The position numbers were made by a program, and so were the translations under genes. This document shows positions 47,210 through 57,019 of a stretch of DNA of 64,000 nucleotides, in pieces. The stretch is from Phycisphaeraceae bacterium (lineage in GTDB: Bacteria; Planctomycetota; Phycisphaerae; Phycisphaerales; SM1A02), in assembly GCA_019636755.1 (NCBI GenBank), contig JAHBWZ010000001.1, positions 310,001 through 374,000 of the forward strand, written 5' to 3'. The first letter of the stretch is position 1; each line of letters begins with the position of its first letter. The notes beneath the pieces were generated by a model. That model saw only the letters and a list, made by a program, of their open reading frames with translations, was not told the DNA's origin and made no database searches.

Positions 47210-48442
47210 ATGCCTGACCATGCCTCCGTCGATCTCGGGCGCCGAACCGCCACCAGGAGCGTTCTTGCCGCCGCCGCCGCGCCGCTCATCGGGCCCCTGG
47301 TTCCCGGCGGGACCGCGGCGGCCGCCCGTCCGCACCCGGCGGTGACATGGGATGATCCACCGCCGATCCGCCCGATGAACATCCTGATCCTGGGCGGAAC
47401 GAGCTTCCTCGGTCCCGCCCTGGTCCGCGCGGCGCAGGCGCGGGGCCACGTCCTCACGCTGTTCAACCGCGGGCGGACGCGCACGAATCTCTTTCCCGAT
47501 GTCGAGCGCCTGCACGGCGACCGCGATCCGGCGAACGGCGACGGCCTCGACGCGCTCAGGGGCGATCGGCGCTGGGACGCGGTGATCGATACATCGGGGT
47601 ACTACCCGCGGCACGTCGCGGCGAGCGCCGACCTGCTCGCCGGACGGACGGACCGGTACATCTTCATCTCGACGATCTCCGTCTACGCCGCGCACGACAC
47701 ACCCGATGCGGACGAGAACGCGGCCCTGGGCACGATGGAGGACGAGACCGTCGAGTCCATGGGCGATCGCTTCCAGAACTACGGACCGCTCAAGGTGCTC
47801 TGCGAGAAGGCCGTCGAGCGGGCCCACGGATCGCACGCGCTCATCATCCGTCCGGGCTTCATTGTCGGGCCGGAGGATCCGACCGATCGGTTCACCTGGT
47901 GGATGCTGCGCCTCGGCGAGGGTGGCACGGTGGCCGTGCCGGGCGGACCCGACGATCCGATGCAGGTCATCGATGTCCGGGACCTGGGTCGATGGACGAT
48001 CCTCTGCGCGGAACGGAATCTCGGCGGCCGTTTCAACGCGTGCGGGCACGCGTCACCGATCCCGCTCGGGCGCATGGTCGAATCGGCCAGCCGCGGCATC
48101 GGCGCCCCGGTGACACCGCGCTGGATCCCGTGGGCGACGCTCGAAGCGATGGACGAAGCCGGCACGGCGACGCCGGCCTGGCCGCTGTGCATCCCGCCGC
48201 ACGGTCCGTCCGCCGGGTTCCACCGGCGGAGCAACGCGCGGGCCGTCCGCGCCGGACTCACCTTCCGTCCGCTGGAGGAGACGGCGCGCGACACGCACGC
48301 GTGGATGCGCTCGCAGCCGGAGGCACGCCAGAGCCGATGCCGGGACGGTGCGGGCCCGACCCTCGCCGCGGAGCGGGCGCTGCTGGCCTCGCTGGAGGCG
48401 CCCGCCGCCGCCGACGGCGACGAGGTACGCTCCCCGACATGA
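47210..48442 (+). CDS. Tat-type exported SDR epimerase/reductase-like protein
   Basis: 410 residues. The N-terminus carries GRRTATRSVLAAAAAPLIG, a twin-arginine plus hydrophobic stretch as in Tat signals. The mature part is an extended short-chain dehydrogenase: MNILILGGTSFLGPALVRAA for the dinucleotide, FISTISVYAA, and YGPLK, the YxxxK catalytic pair. Related proteins act as sugar-nucleotide epimerases or reductases in the cytoplasm, so the export signal is unusual. If the true start is the internal ATG just before NILILGG, the protein would be a normal cytoplasmic one. Confidence 0.75.
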   Translation: MPDHASVDLGRRTATRSVLAAAAAPLIGPLVPGGTAAAARPHPAVTWDDPPPIRPMNILILGGTSFLGPALVRAAQARGHVLTLFNRGRTRTNLFPDVERLHGDRDPANGDGLDALRGDRRWDAVIDTSGYYPRHVAASADLLAGRTDRYIFISTISVYAAHDTPDADENAALGTMEDETVESMGDRFQNYGPLKVLCEKAVERAHGSHALIIRPGFIVGPEDPTDRFTWWMLRLGEGGTVAVPGGPDDPMQVIDVRDLGRWTILCAERNLGGRFNACGHASPIPLGRMVESASRGIGAPVTPRWIPWATLEAMDEAGTATPAWPLCIPPHGPSAGFHRRSNARAVRAGLTFRPLEETARDTHAWMRSQPEARQSRCRDGAGPTLAAERALLASLEAPAAADGDEVRSPT

Positions 48443-48512
48443 TGTCTCCGCCTGCACCGCGCTCCGTCGACATCGGCACTCACCGCGGCGGCCGCGCCCC
48501 GTCCGGTCGCCG

Positions 48513-48596
48513 ATGATCCGGATCATCATCGTCCTCGGCATGGTCGCGATCGGCATCGTCGTCTGGCGCGCCCTGCAGCGACAGGAACGCCCATGA
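48513..48596 (+). CDS. Possible 27-residue membrane peptide
   Basis: 27 residues, almost all one membrane helix (IRIIIVLGMVAIGIVVWRAL) followed by a charged tail QRQERP. The stop overlaps the ATG of rlmN by four bases (ATGA), so ribosomes could pass straight from one to the other. It would be a translation-coupling leader peptide or a small membrane protein; a chance frame cannot be ruled out. Confidence 0.35.
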   Translation: MIRIIIVLGMVAIGIVVWRALQRQERP

Positions 48597-49684
48597 CCTG
48601 CACGCTCCCGGAGTCGCCGTTCCCGCTGCTCGCGTGCACGCGGGACGAGTTCGTCCTGCTCGCGCGCCGCCACGGCCTGGCCGCGGACGCGGCGACGCGG
48701 ATCTACCGCGCCTTCCACCGTGACGGTGCCCCCCCGCCACCCGACGCATCCTTCGCGGGCGGCGTCCTGCCGACGCCGACGGGGCATCACGATGAGGGTC
48801 CAGCACGGAAGTTCCTGCTCCGCTTCGCCGACGGACTGGAGACGGAGTCCGTCCTCCTGCCGCAGACCAGTCGAAGCGGCCGGACCCGCACGGCACTGTG
48901 CGTCTCAAGCCAGGTGGGGTGCGCGATGGGATGCGCCTTCTGCGAGACCGCCCGCATGGGCCGGCTGCGCAGCCTGGCCGCGTGGGAGATCGTGGCGCAG
49001 GTCCACGCAGCGCGGTTCATCCACGGGGCCGTGATCGACAACGTCGTCTTCATGGGCATGGGCGAACCGCTCGACGCGCTTGAGGCCGTCGTCCCCGCCA
49101 TCCGGGTTCTCACGGATCGCAGCGGCCCCGCCGTTCCCGCGCGGCGGATCACCGTGTCGACCGTGGGCCCGCCGGGCGGCATCGATCGACTCTCCGAGGC
49201 GCTTACACAGGCGCGCGTGGAGTCGATCAATCTCGCCGTCTCGCTTTCCGCGGTGGACGACGACCAGCGCCGCTCGATCATGCCGGTGGCGCGCGCGCTC
49301 ACGATCCGGGCGCTGCTCGACGAGGTCGACCGGTGGCTCGCGCAGCGCGGCGGCCGCATCCTCGTCGCATGGGTCCTCATTCCGGGCGTCAACGCGGATC
49401 CGGCGCAGGCACCGGCGCTCGCCCGCCTGCTCGGCGGACGCCCGGTCACGCTGAACGTCATTCCCTGCAACCCGATCCCCGGCAGCCCGTGGCCGGCACC
49501 GGACGAAACCACCATCGACCGGTTCATCGAGGCGTGCCGGAGCGAGGGCCTCTTCGTCCGGCGACGGATCACGCTCGGCCGCTCGGTGATGGCGGCGTGC
49601 GGGCAGCTCGGGAACCGGGCGATCGCCCGACCGGGACTGCCGGCGCGACGGCGCACGCCGGCACCGGGCGCGGCGCCGGCGTGA
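48593..49684 (+). CDS. rlmN: 23S rRNA/tRNA adenine C2-methyltransferase, RlmN family
   Basis: 363 residues. The radical SAM cluster motif is CAMGCAFC in VGCAMGCAFCETARMGRL, then DNVVFMGMGEPLDALEAV and ARRITVSTVGPPGGI, as in RlmN. The conserved Cys near the C-terminus lies in SVMAACGQLGN and forms the methyl-transfer intermediate. RlmN modifies A2503 of 23S rRNA and A37 of some tRNAs. The related Cfr methylates C8 of A2503; the motifs here fit RlmN as well as Cfr, and RlmN is the common housekeeping form. Confidence 0.88.
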   Translation: MTCTLPESPFPLLACTRDEFVLLARRHGLAADAATRIYRAFHRDGAPPPPDASFAGGVLPTPTGHHDEGPARKFLLRFADGLETESVLLPQTSRSGRTRTALCVSSQVGCAMGCAFCETARMGRLRSLAAWEIVAQVHAARFIHGAVIDNVVFMGMGEPLDALEAVVPAIRVLTDRSGPAVPARRITVSTVGPPGGIDRLSEALTQARVESINLAVSLSAVDDDQRRSIMPVARALTIRALLDEVDRWLAQRGGRILVAWVLIPGVNADPAQAPALARLLGGRPVTLNVIPCNPIPGSPWPAPDETTIDRFIEACRSEGLFVRRRITLGRSVMAACGQLGNRAIARPGLPARRRTPAPGAAPA

Positions 49685-49855
49685 ACGCGCCCGCGCCGCG
49701 GCCGGCGCGGCGTGGACCGGCCGGCGCTGCGTGTATAGTCCGCGCGGTCCCTCGCCGATGATGGTGGGCATCCCGGTCAGATCGGGGGCGCTGCGCCGGC
49801 GCCGGGTCTGCACCTGGCAGCGCCGCCCGTCCCGCCCGGAGTCCCCCGAGCCGCC

Positions 49856-50863
49856 ATGGTCCCCGCCACGCCCGACGCCACGCCCGCCGGCCAGCCGGGG
49901 ACGGACCTGCCCGCCCCCACCACCGCCGGCCAGGTCTCCGGACCCCAGGGCAAGGACCTCCCGCCGACGGTCTCCGACCTTCCCACCGACGCCTCGTCGC
50001 TGCCGGAATCGGCCCCGGGGGCGTCGCCGGCCGCGACCGCCGGCGCCGTGCCCGTCGATCCCGCGCGGATCACGTTCATCATGGTCGGCTGCCAGCGCTG
50101 CGGAACGACCTGGGTCGATGCGGCGCTTCGCGAGCACCCGCAGGTCTACCTCCCGCCGCAGAAGCAGACGTACTACTTCGATCGCCACCTCGACCGCGGC
50201 GATGCGTGGTACCTGGGCCAGTTCGCCGGGGCGACCGACCGGCACCGCGCCGTCGGCGAAGTCGCCACCGGCTACAGCCTTCCCCACGCCGTGCCGCACC
50301 TGGCCAGACTCCTGCCGCACGTCCGGATCCTCATGGCCGTCCGCCATCCGGTGGAGCGGCTCTACAGCAACTACCAGGTGCGCAAGCAGGAGAGCGGATG
50401 GCGCTCCCTGGAGGATGCGATCGCGCGCGACCCGGACCTGATCGAACGCGGGCGGTACATGGACCAGATCGACGACCTGCTGCGCTTCTATCCGCGCGAC
50501 CGGCTGTGCATCCTGTTCCAGGAGGACCTGGACCGGGACGACCGCGCGTACCTGCGGCAGATCCTCTCGTTCATCGGCGTCGCGCCGGACCTGGAGTCCA
50601 GCCAGTTCGGAAAGCAGCGGAACAGCGCCATGTTCCCGCGCCTCCGTCGTGTCATGCAGGGACTCGGACTGCGACCGGTCCTGCGACGGCTCAGTCGCAG
50701 CGTGGTCGGAGAGTCGATCCGCACCGCGAAGAAGCGGTGGATCGGGCGCGGCTACGCACCGATGAAGCCCGGGACGCGCGCCCACCTGATCGAGGTGTTC
50801 CGCGACGGGAACCGGCGGCTCGCCGCGTTCACCGGCCGGGACCTCTCGCACTGGGATCGATGA
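49856..50863 (+). CDS. Sulfotransferase
   Basis: 335 residues. The PAPS-binding 5'-loop is FIMVGCQRCGTTWVDAALRE (residues ~74-93) and the 3'-phosphate motif is VRHPVERLYSNYQVRK. The first ~70 residues are Pro/Ala-rich and look disordered. It would transfer sulfate from PAPS to a carbohydrate or protein. A -10-like TATAGT at 49734-49739 may drive it. Two glycosyltransferases follow, so envelope polysaccharide sulfation is likely (inference). Confidence 0.85.
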   Translation: MVPATPDATPAGQPGTDLPAPTTAGQVSGPQGKDLPPTVSDLPTDASSLPESAPGASPAATAGAVPVDPARITFIMVGCQRCGTTWVDAALREHPQVYLPPQKQTYYFDRHLDRGDAWYLGQFAGATDRHRAVGEVATGYSLPHAVPHLARLLPHVRILMAVRHPVERLYSNYQVRKQESGWRSLEDAIARDPDLIERGRYMDQIDDLLRFYPRDRLCILFQEDLDRDDRAYLRQILSFIGVAPDLESSQFGKQRNSAMFPRLRRVMQGLGLRPVLRRLSRSVVGESIRTAKKRWIGRGYAPMKPGTRAHLIEVFRDGNRRLAAFTGRDLSHWDR

Positions 50864-50900
50864 CGACCGGCCTCTGGCTTCGTGAAGGAATGATGCCTCG

Positions 50901-52088
50901 ATGAAGATCGGACATTACGTCGCCGTCGTCGCCGGCCAGCGCGGCTTCGAGAACAACGTCTCGGGGCACGTCCAGATCCCGCTCCATGCGATGCAGCTGC
51001 TTGCCGACGCCGGGCACGAGGTCCATCTCATCACGACGGCGTGGGGACCGGAGCGCACGCTCCCGGTCATGGTCCCCAGGGGCGTGCCGGTGCACACCGT
51101 CATCGACTCGCGCCATCGCGGCGGCGTCCTGGAGCGCACCGCGGCGCCGGGCGGCGGTGTCTCGCTCCGGCAGTTCATGCAGCAGGCGCGCCAGCTCCGT
51201 TCCATCGCGCGGCGCGAGCGCTTCGATGTCCTCCACTTCTACGGCTTCAACCGCACCGCCCAGCTGGCCGGACTCCTCCGGCTCACCGGGCTCGGCTGCC
51301 CGGCCGTCGTGACCGTCTTCGGTGTCGGCCCGGAGTCGCTGCCGGCCCCGCTGGCCCGTTTCCTCTGGCGACGGACGAGTGCGCTGGTGTCGGCGACGAC
51401 ACACGTCCGGCAGGCACTCGGCGCCATCCGCGTCCCGTCGCGCCTTGTCCGTCACGGCATCGTGCGGGATCTCGACCGGGAACTCGAGGCGCCGGCCGGC
51501 CCGCGACACCGCGTGCTCTTCTGGCGCGATCCCTCGCCCGACAACGGTGCGGACATCGCACTCGCCGTCGCCGAAGCGCTGGCGCCGAAGTACCCGGACC
51601 TCTGTTTCACCTTTGCGATCCGCCCCTGGTGGGAGGAGGTTCCCGGCATCGAGGATGCCGCGGAACGTCATCCCAACGTCGAGGTCCATCGCTTCCCCTA
51701 TCCACCGGGGATCTCGGTGGCGAAACTCATGGCGGAGTCGCTGCTGGTGCTCCAGCCGTTCCGGAAGCAGTCGATCGATCCGCAGCTCGTCATCGCCGAG
51801 AGCCTGGCCAGCGGTGTCGCGGTGATCGCCACGGATCAGCGCTCGAACCCGGAACTCCTGGTGGACGGTCGACACGGTGCCCTCGTCCCGGTCGGCGATG
51901 CCGAGGCGACGATCCGCGCGGTCGACCGCCTGCTGGCGGATCGGGATGCCCTGCTCGCCATGGGCCGGTCCGCCCGCGAGGAACTGCCGCAGACGTGGAC
52001 GTGGGCGCGGTACGTGGACGAGATCACGGCGGTCTATCGCGACGTGATCGGGGACCCGGTCGCGCCGCGCACGGCGGCCGTCTCGTAG
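50901..52088 (+). CDS. Family 1-type glycosyltransferase
   Basis: 395 residues of the GT-B fold. GFENNVSGHVQIPLHAMQLL and VHLITTAWG belong to the acceptor domain, HFYGFNRTAQLAGLL follows, and FRKQSIDPQLVIAESLASGV near residue 290 is the E-x7-E-like donor site, where the relatives read ES(x)AxGxPV. It resembles GT4/GT1-type sugar transferases. It begins 37 bases after the sulfotransferase, so the two are co-transcribed. Confidence 0.82.
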   Translation: MKIGHYVAVVAGQRGFENNVSGHVQIPLHAMQLLADAGHEVHLITTAWGPERTLPVMVPRGVPVHTVIDSRHRGGVLERTAAPGGGVSLRQFMQQARQLRSIARRERFDVLHFYGFNRTAQLAGLLRLTGLGCPAVVTVFGVGPESLPAPLARFLWRRTSALVSATTHVRQALGAIRVPSRLVRHGIVRDLDRELEAPAGPRHRVLFWRDPSPDNGADIALAVAEALAPKYPDLCFTFAIRPWWEEVPGIEDAAERHPNVEVHRFPYPPGISVAKLMAESLLVLQPFRKQSIDPQLVIAESLASGVAVIATDQRSNPELLVDGRHGALVPVGDAEATIRAVDRLLADRDALLAMGRSAREELPQTWTWARYVDEITAVYRDVIGDPVAPRTAAVS

Positions 52089-53224
52089 AGCCGTTCATAC
52101 GCGCCCGCGATGCGCTGCGGATCCAGGTGCTCGAGCACCCATGCGCGCCCGCGCTCCCCCATCGCGCGGCGGCGCTGCGGGTCCCGGAGCAGCGGCTCGA
52201 TCGCATCCGCGATCGAGCCGGCCTCCGGCTCGGTGATGACACCCCCGCCGCTCTCCACGAGTTCCGGCCAGATGTCGACGCCGCGTGTCGTCAGGACCGG
52301 CGTTCCGCACGCGAGTGCCTCCGGGAGCACGAATCCGAAGTTCTCCTGGCTGGTCGGAAGGACGAAGAGATCCGCGGCCTCGTACAGCGAGACCTTGCGC
52401 GTCCCGGAGATGAACCCGATGAACCGGACGTCCGAGGTCAGCCCGAGATCCCGGACCTGTGCCTCCAGCGTCCGCATGTACGGTGCGTCGCCGCTCCCGG
52501 CCACGAGCAGCAGGCACGGCATGCCGCGGTCACGCAGTCGCGCGGTCGCCTCGATCAGGTGCGGGATGCCCTTCTTGTAGTGCAGCCGGCTCAGGAAGAG
52601 CAGGACCGGTCGCTCGTCGCCTCCGCCGAGGCCCAGGGCGTTTCTCGCGTCCTCCGGGCCGGGCAGCACCCGGAACGGCTCCAGGTCGAACACGAGCGGA
52701 ATCACGACGCCGCGATCGTGCGACAGCCACTTCCGCGCCTGGTCCAGTTCGGCCTGCGCCGTGCAGTGCACGAAGCGCGCGCCGGACAGCGTCCGCCGGC
52801 CCAGCAGCGCCAGGTACAGGCGTTTCTTGAGCGTGCGCTGCCCCATGCACCAGTCGTCGAGCATGCCATGCACACTCACGATGTACGGCACACCGAGCCG
52901 GCGCGCCAGCCGCGCCACCTGGTTGTTGGAGGGCGACCAGATGGCGTGCAGATGAACCACATCCGCCCCGCGCAGCACCTCGGCCGCGGAGGCGAGCGCG
53001 CGGCGGGGCAGGCACTGGCCGGGGAGAACCGGGGCCGCGATCCGCACGACGTGCGGCAGCGCGGGATCGCCGGTGCGCCAGGCCGCGGGGACATCGGTGT
53101 CATCGAATGTCAGGAGCGTGACACGATGACCGCGCCCGCGCATGATCACGCACCAGTCCAGGATCGCGCGGACGACGCCACCGTCCTCCAGTCGCACCCG
53201 CTTGAAGTAATGAACGATGTGCAT
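52034..53224 (-). CDS. GT4-type glycosyltransferase
   Basis: 396 residues. GGVVRAILDWCVIMRGRGHR starts the GT-B N-domain; LFLSRLHYKKGIPHLIEATA and TSQENFGFVLPEALACGTPV give the GT4 donor site with the E-x7-E motif. It would transfer a hexose from a nucleotide sugar, probably onto an envelope glycan. Its last 55 bases overlap the preceding glycosyltransferase on the other strand, convergent. It lies 33 bases downstream of the HAD gene. Confidence 0.85.
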   Translation of the reverse strand: MHIVHYFKRVRLEDGGVVRAILDWCVIMRGRGHRVTLLTFDDTDVPAAWRTGDPALPHVVRIAAPVLPGQCLPRRALASAAEVLRGADVVHLHAIWSPSNNQVARLARRLGVPYIVSVHGMLDDWCMGQRTLKKRLYLALLGRRTLSGARFVHCTAQAELDQARKWLSHDRGVVIPLVFDLEPFRVLPGPEDARNALGLGGGDERPVLLFLSRLHYKKGIPHLIEATARLRDRGMPCLLLVAGSGDAPYMRTLEAQVRDLGLTSDVRFIGFISGTRKVSLYEAADLFVLPTSQENFGFVLPEALACGTPVLTTRGVDIWPELVESGGGVITEPEAGSIADAIEPLLRDPQRRRAMGERGRAWVLEHLDPQRIAGAYERLYETAAVRGATGSPITSR

Positions 53225-53257
53225 GCCGGTCCTTCGACGCCCGGGTCCGTGGATCCC

Positions 53258-54022
53258 TCAATCGGCCCGCGCCGCGAGGTGCCTGCGGGATTCGTCCGCC
53301 GCGACCGCCGCCGCGAGCCCTCCGAGCACGGCGGGCAGCGTCTCGAGCGTCGGGAGCAGGTGCGTCGCGGGATACGCCGCCAGTGCCTCCAGCGCGTGCG
53401 TGCCGTTGCCGACGCCGACGATGACCCTGCACCCGGCCCGCGCGCCCGCTTCGAGATCGTGCGGCGTGTCGCCGGCGACCCCGACGTCGCACGGCGCCTC
53501 GACGCCGGCACGCGCCATCGCGCCGCGGATCAGCGCCGGATCCGGGCGCCCCCGGGGGACCTCGTCCGATGCCGCGCCGAGATCCGGCTCCAGCCCGAAG
53601 GTCGCCAGCTGCGTCCGTGCGATCACCTCCAGGGCGATCCGGCGGGAGAATCCGCTCGTCCACCCGACGCGGACACCCGCGGACGCCAGCCACGCGACGG
53701 CGTCCGCGGCGCCGGGCAGCCGTTCCAGCGGCAGGCGGTCGAAGGCCTCCAGGAGCTGTTCATCGAACCCGCGCACGGCGGCGTCGATCTCGCGGTCCGC
53801 GGCGCCGGGCCCGAGCAGGTCGCGGTACACCTCGCGCTTCGATCGACCCATGAGGTTCCGCAGCGACGCATCGTCACGCGGCGGCAGTCCGCGCGCCGCG
53901 ATGAACGACCGGTAGATCGACAGGACGCGCCCGCCGTCTCCGACCAGCGTCCCGGAGAGATCGAAGAGGAAGAGTCGCAGGGACGCCGGTCGCCGGCGAC
54001 CATCTCCGGCGGACGGGCTCAC
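53258..54022 (-). CDS. HAD-family hydrolase, phosphonatase-like
   Basis: 254 residues. Motif I is [10 protein letters not shown], with the nucleophile Asp; VGWTSGFSR is motif II and [18 protein letters not shown] motif IV. The DxSGT form resembles the phosphonatase-like branch of the haloacid dehalogenase superfamily. Substrate unknown. GTG at 54022 overlaps the stop of gpmA by four bases, so translation is coupled. Confidence 0.78.
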   Translation of the reverse strand: MSPSAGDGRRRPASLRLFLFDLSGTLVGDGGRVLSIYRSFIAARGLPPRDDASLRNLMGRSKREVYRDLLGPGAADREIDAAVRGFDEQLLEAFDRLPLERLPGAADAVAWLASAGVRVGWTSGFSRRIALEVIARTQLATFGLEPDLGAASDEVPRGRPDPALIRGAMARAGVEAPCDVGVAGDTPHDLEAGARAGCRVIVGVGNGTHALEALAAYPATHLLPTLETLPAVLGGLAAAVAADESRRHLAARAD

Positions 54023-54786
54023 GCGGAGGTCTTCCGCGCCGCCGTGCCCTGGGACGCCACCGCCGCGACCGCCGCGCTGACCGCCGCGGGATCGCCCAGG
54101 TATCGGGACGATACGGCGCGGAGGTCCCGGTCCAGTCCGTAGATGAGCGGTACCCCGGTCGGGATGTTGCGCTCCATGATCTGGTCGTCCGTGAGCGCCT
54201 CGATGTGCTTCACCAGCGCGCGGAGACTGTTGCCGTGCGCCGCGATGATCACGCGCTCGCCGCCGCGGATCCGCGGCGCGATCTCCGCGTCCCACAGCGG
54301 AAGCACGCGACGGACCGTGTCGGCGAGGCTCTCACCGACGGGCAGTTCCGCCGGCGGAATCCCGGCATACCGTCGATCGCGGGAGGGATGATCGGGATCA
54401 TCCGCGCGCATGGGCGGCGGCGGCACCGCGTAGGACCGTCGCCAGACGCGGACCTGCTCGTCACCGTGCCGCGCCGCGGTTTCCGCCTTGTCCAGCCCCT
54501 GGAGGGCGCCGTAGTGGCGCTCGTTGAGCCGCCACGACCGGACGACCGGGAGCCAGAGACGGTCCAGCTCGTCGAGCGTGATCCAGAGCGTCCGGATGGC
54601 ACGCTTCAGGACGCTGGTGTAGGCGATGTCGAAGTCCAGGCCCTCGCGTCGCAGGGCGCGCGCCGCCTCATGCGCTTCGCGTCGCCCCTGTTCGCTGAGG
54701 TCGACATCGATCCAGCCGGTAAACCGGTTCTCCAGGTTCCAGCGGCTCTGGCCGTGGCGCAGCAGGACGAGCGTGTGGGTGGTCAT
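54019..54786 (-). CDS. gpmA: 2,3-bisphosphoglycerate-dependent phosphoglycerate mutase
   Basis: 255 residues. [20 protein letters not shown] holds His11, the phosphorylated residue; [16 protein letters not shown] and [16 protein letters not shown] supply the other catalytic residues. It converts 3-phosphoglycerate to 2-phosphoglycerate in glycolysis. Length is normal for the dPGM type. It is the first gene of a minus-strand operon with the HAD hydrolase and GT4 glycosyltransferase. Confidence 0.95.
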   Translation of the reverse strand: MTTHTLVLLRHGQSRWNLENRFTGWIDVDLSEQGRREAHEAARALRREGLDFDIAYTSVLKRAIRTLWITLDELDRLWLPVVRSWRLNERHYGALQGLDKAETAARHGDEQVRVWRRSYAVPPPPMRADDPDHPSRDRRYAGIPPAELPVGESLADTVRRVLPLWDAEIAPRIRGGERVIIAAHGNSLRALVKHIEALTDDQIMERNIPTGVPLIYGLDRDLRAVSSRYLGDPAAVSAAVAAVASQGTAARKTSA

Positions 54787-54918
54787 GGGGGCCGTACTTT
54801 ACACCGCCCGGCATCGGCGGACCCCCCCTGCGCAGTGCACCGCGCCGCATCGTGACGGTGCCGGATCCCGCATCGGGACCACGCCATGCACCCGTCCACC
54901 GGCGGCGCCCGGGCGCGT

Positions 54919-56280
54919 TCAGGTCCCGGCCCACCATCCGCCGCGGGCGTGATCGAACGTGACCTCCCGGCCCGCCGGCGCGGCGGCGAACCAGGGCGCA
55001 CCGCCGGCCTCCTCTCTGAAGACGATCCGGCCGTTCACCAGCGTGCAGACGGGCCACCCGGTCACCGACTGTCCCGCCCATGGCGACCAGCCGCACTTCG
55101 TGATCTGCGCCTCGTCCCGGATGACCCTGGTCCGCCCCGGATCGACCAGCACCAGGTCGGCGAAGTATCCCGCCGCGATGCGCCCGCGATCGACCACGTC
55201 CCATGTCCGCGCCGGTGCCTCGCACATCCACCGGACGATCTCCGGCAGCGTGCACAGCCCGCGATGCGCCGCATCCAGCATGAGCGCCAGCGAGTTCTCC
55301 ACCGCAGGAAGTCCGGAGGGCGACTCCGGGTAGGGCCGCGCCTTCTCCTCCAGCGTGTGCGGCGCGTGGTCCGTTGCCACGACCTGGATCGTGCCGTCAT
55401 GCAGCCCCGCCCACAGCGCCCGGACATCGTCGCGCGTCTTGATCGACGGGTTCATCTGCACGCGCGACCCGAGCCGCGCGTAGTCCTCGACGGTGAACCA
55501 GAGATGGTGCAGGCATGCCTCGGCGGTGACGAGGCCCGGCGGAACCGTCCTGAGAAAGTCCACTTCCGCACCCGTCGAGACGTGGAGCACGTGGAACCGC
55601 CGACCGTGGCGCAGCGCGAGGCCGACGCCGCGCTTCGTGGCGATCAGCGCGGCGGCGTGATCCCGGATCCTCGAATGGTCGCGCACGTCCGTCGTCCCCG
55701 CCAGCCGCGCCGCGTTCGCGCGGACCGTCGCCTCGTCCTCGCAATGCGCGGTGATCGGGAGCGTGACGCCGGCGAAGATCCGCTCCAGCGCCGCCTGTTC
55801 ATCCACCAGCAGGTCGCCCGTACTCGACCCGATGAAGATCTTGATCCCGGGCGTCCGGTCGGCCGCGCGCAGGTCCGCGAGGTTGGTCGTCGTGGCCCCG
55901 ATGAAGAACCCGTAGTTCACCAGGGCGCAGCGCCCGGCGCGCTCCAGCTTCTCATGCAGGAGGCCGCACGTCGTCGTCGCCGGTCGCGTGTTCGGCATCT
56001 CCAGGAAGGTCGTCACGCCGCCCCGCGCGCAGGCGCGCGAGCCGCTCGCCAGGTCCTCCTTGTACTCGAGTCCGGGCTCCCGGAAGTGCACCTGGTCGTC
56101 GATCACGCCCGGCATGAGCAGGAGCCCCGACGCGTCCAGCACCTCGCGGCACGCCGCCGTCGCCGGCGCGTCCGCGTCGAGGATGCGATCTCCCTCGACG
56201 AGCACGTTCGCGCGCCGGACGCCGTCCGGATCCACGACCTGCGCATCGCGGATCAGCAGCCGCGCCCTCGGTGTGCTCAT
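54919..56280 (-). CDS. pyrC: Dihydroorotase
   Basis: 453 residues of the class I type. The metal site is [20 protein letters not shown] (residues ~58-77); the usual HxH is here Gln63-Val-His65, a substitution known in some dihydroorotase groups. [13 protein letters not shown] contains the probable bridging lysine, and [14 protein letters not shown] is the metal-binding Asp-His stretch. It makes dihydroorotate in pyrimidine synthesis. The ATG at 56280 precedes a normal N-terminus. Confidence 0.92.
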   Translation of the reverse strand: MSTPRARLLIRDAQVVDPDGVRRANVLVEGDRILDADAPATAACREVLDASGLLLMPGVIDDQVHFREPGLEYKEDLASGSRACARGGVTTFLEMPNTRPATTTCGLLHEKLERAGRCALVNYGFFIGATTTNLADLRAADRTPGIKIFIGSSTGDLLVDEQAALERIFAGVTLPITAHCEDEATVRANAARLAGTTDVRDHSRIRDHAAALIATKRGVGLALRHGRRFHVLHVSTGAEVDFLRTVPPGLVTAEACLHHLWFTVEDYARLGSRVQMNPSIKTRDDVRALWAGLHDGTIQVVATDHAPHTLEEKARPYPESPSGLPAVENSLALMLDAAHRGLCTLPEIVRWMCEAPARTWDVVDRGRIAAGYFADLVLVDPGRTRVIRDEAQITKCGWSPWAGQSVTGWPVCTLVNGRIVFREEAGGAPWFAAAPAGREVTFDHARGGWWAGT

Positions 56281-56398
56281 GACACCGATGGTACCGCACC
56301 GTCCCGTGGCGGTCGCCGCGGCCCGGCGGCCGCAGCGCGGCGCCAGGGCACGGCCGGGCGGACGGCGCCGCCGCGTCGCGCCCGGCGCCGTCTGTATC

Positions 56399-57019
56399 AT
56401 GGAGGACGTGACGTTCCCGGCGCCGTTCTACCGGTTTCGACCGCATCCGTGGCATGGACTGGAGGTCGGTCCCGACCCGCCGCGCCACGTCCACGCGTTC
56501 ATCGAGATCACGCCGTACGACCTCGTGAAGTACGAGATCGACAAGGTCACGGGCTACCTGCGCGTCGACCGTCCGCAGCGGACCAGTTCGCAGCCGCCCT
56601 CGCTCTACGGGTTCATTCCCAGGACCTTCTGCGGGCGGCGCGTCGGCGCGCTCTGTCCCGCGGCGCGGCGCGGCGACGGTGATCCCCTCGACATCTGCGT
56701 GCTCAGCGAGCGGCCGATCCTCCGCGCCGAGGTCATCCTGAGCGCCAAGGTCATCGGCGGGCTGCAGATGATCGACAACGGCGAGGCGGACGACAAGATC
56801 ATCGCCGTCCTGGAGAACGATCCGATCTGGCGGCGCGCCAACGACCTGCAGGACATTCCAGAGCCGTACGTCATGCGCCTCCGCCACTATTTCACCACGT
56901 ACAGGACGCTGCCCGGCGAGCAGGCGAGCGCCTCGATTGACATGGTCTACGACGCGGCGCATGCCGTGCACGTCGTGGAGGCGGCGATGCAGGACTACGA
57001 CGAGGAGTTCGGCCACTGA
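56399..57019 (+). CDS. ppa: Inorganic pyrophosphatase, family I
   Basis: 206 residues. [17 protein letters not shown] and [11 protein letters not shown], followed by [13 protein letters not shown] and [13 protein letters not shown], give the metal-binding Asp and Lys residues of soluble family I pyrophosphatases. It hydrolyses pyrophosphate from biosynthetic reactions. ATG at 56399 is used; a GTG at 56408 lies seven bases after a -10-like TATCAT (56395-56400) and is an alternative start. Divergent from pyrC. Confidence 0.93.
   Translation: MEDVTFPAPFYRFRPHPWHGLEVGPDPPRHVHAFIEITPYDLVKYEIDKVTGYLRVDRPQRTSSQPPSLYGFIPRTFCGRRVGALCPAARRGDGDPLDICVLSERPILRAEVILSAKVIGGLQMIDNGEADDKIIAVLENDPIWRRANDLQDIPEPYVMRLRHYFTTYRTLPGEQASASIDMVYDAAHAVHVVEAAMQDYDEEFGH

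Noticed and set aside
51041-54142. 1033-codon plus-strand open frame over two glycosyltransferases, the HAD gene and gpmA
   Set aside because: It overlaps four recognisable genes in other frames and shows no family of its own.
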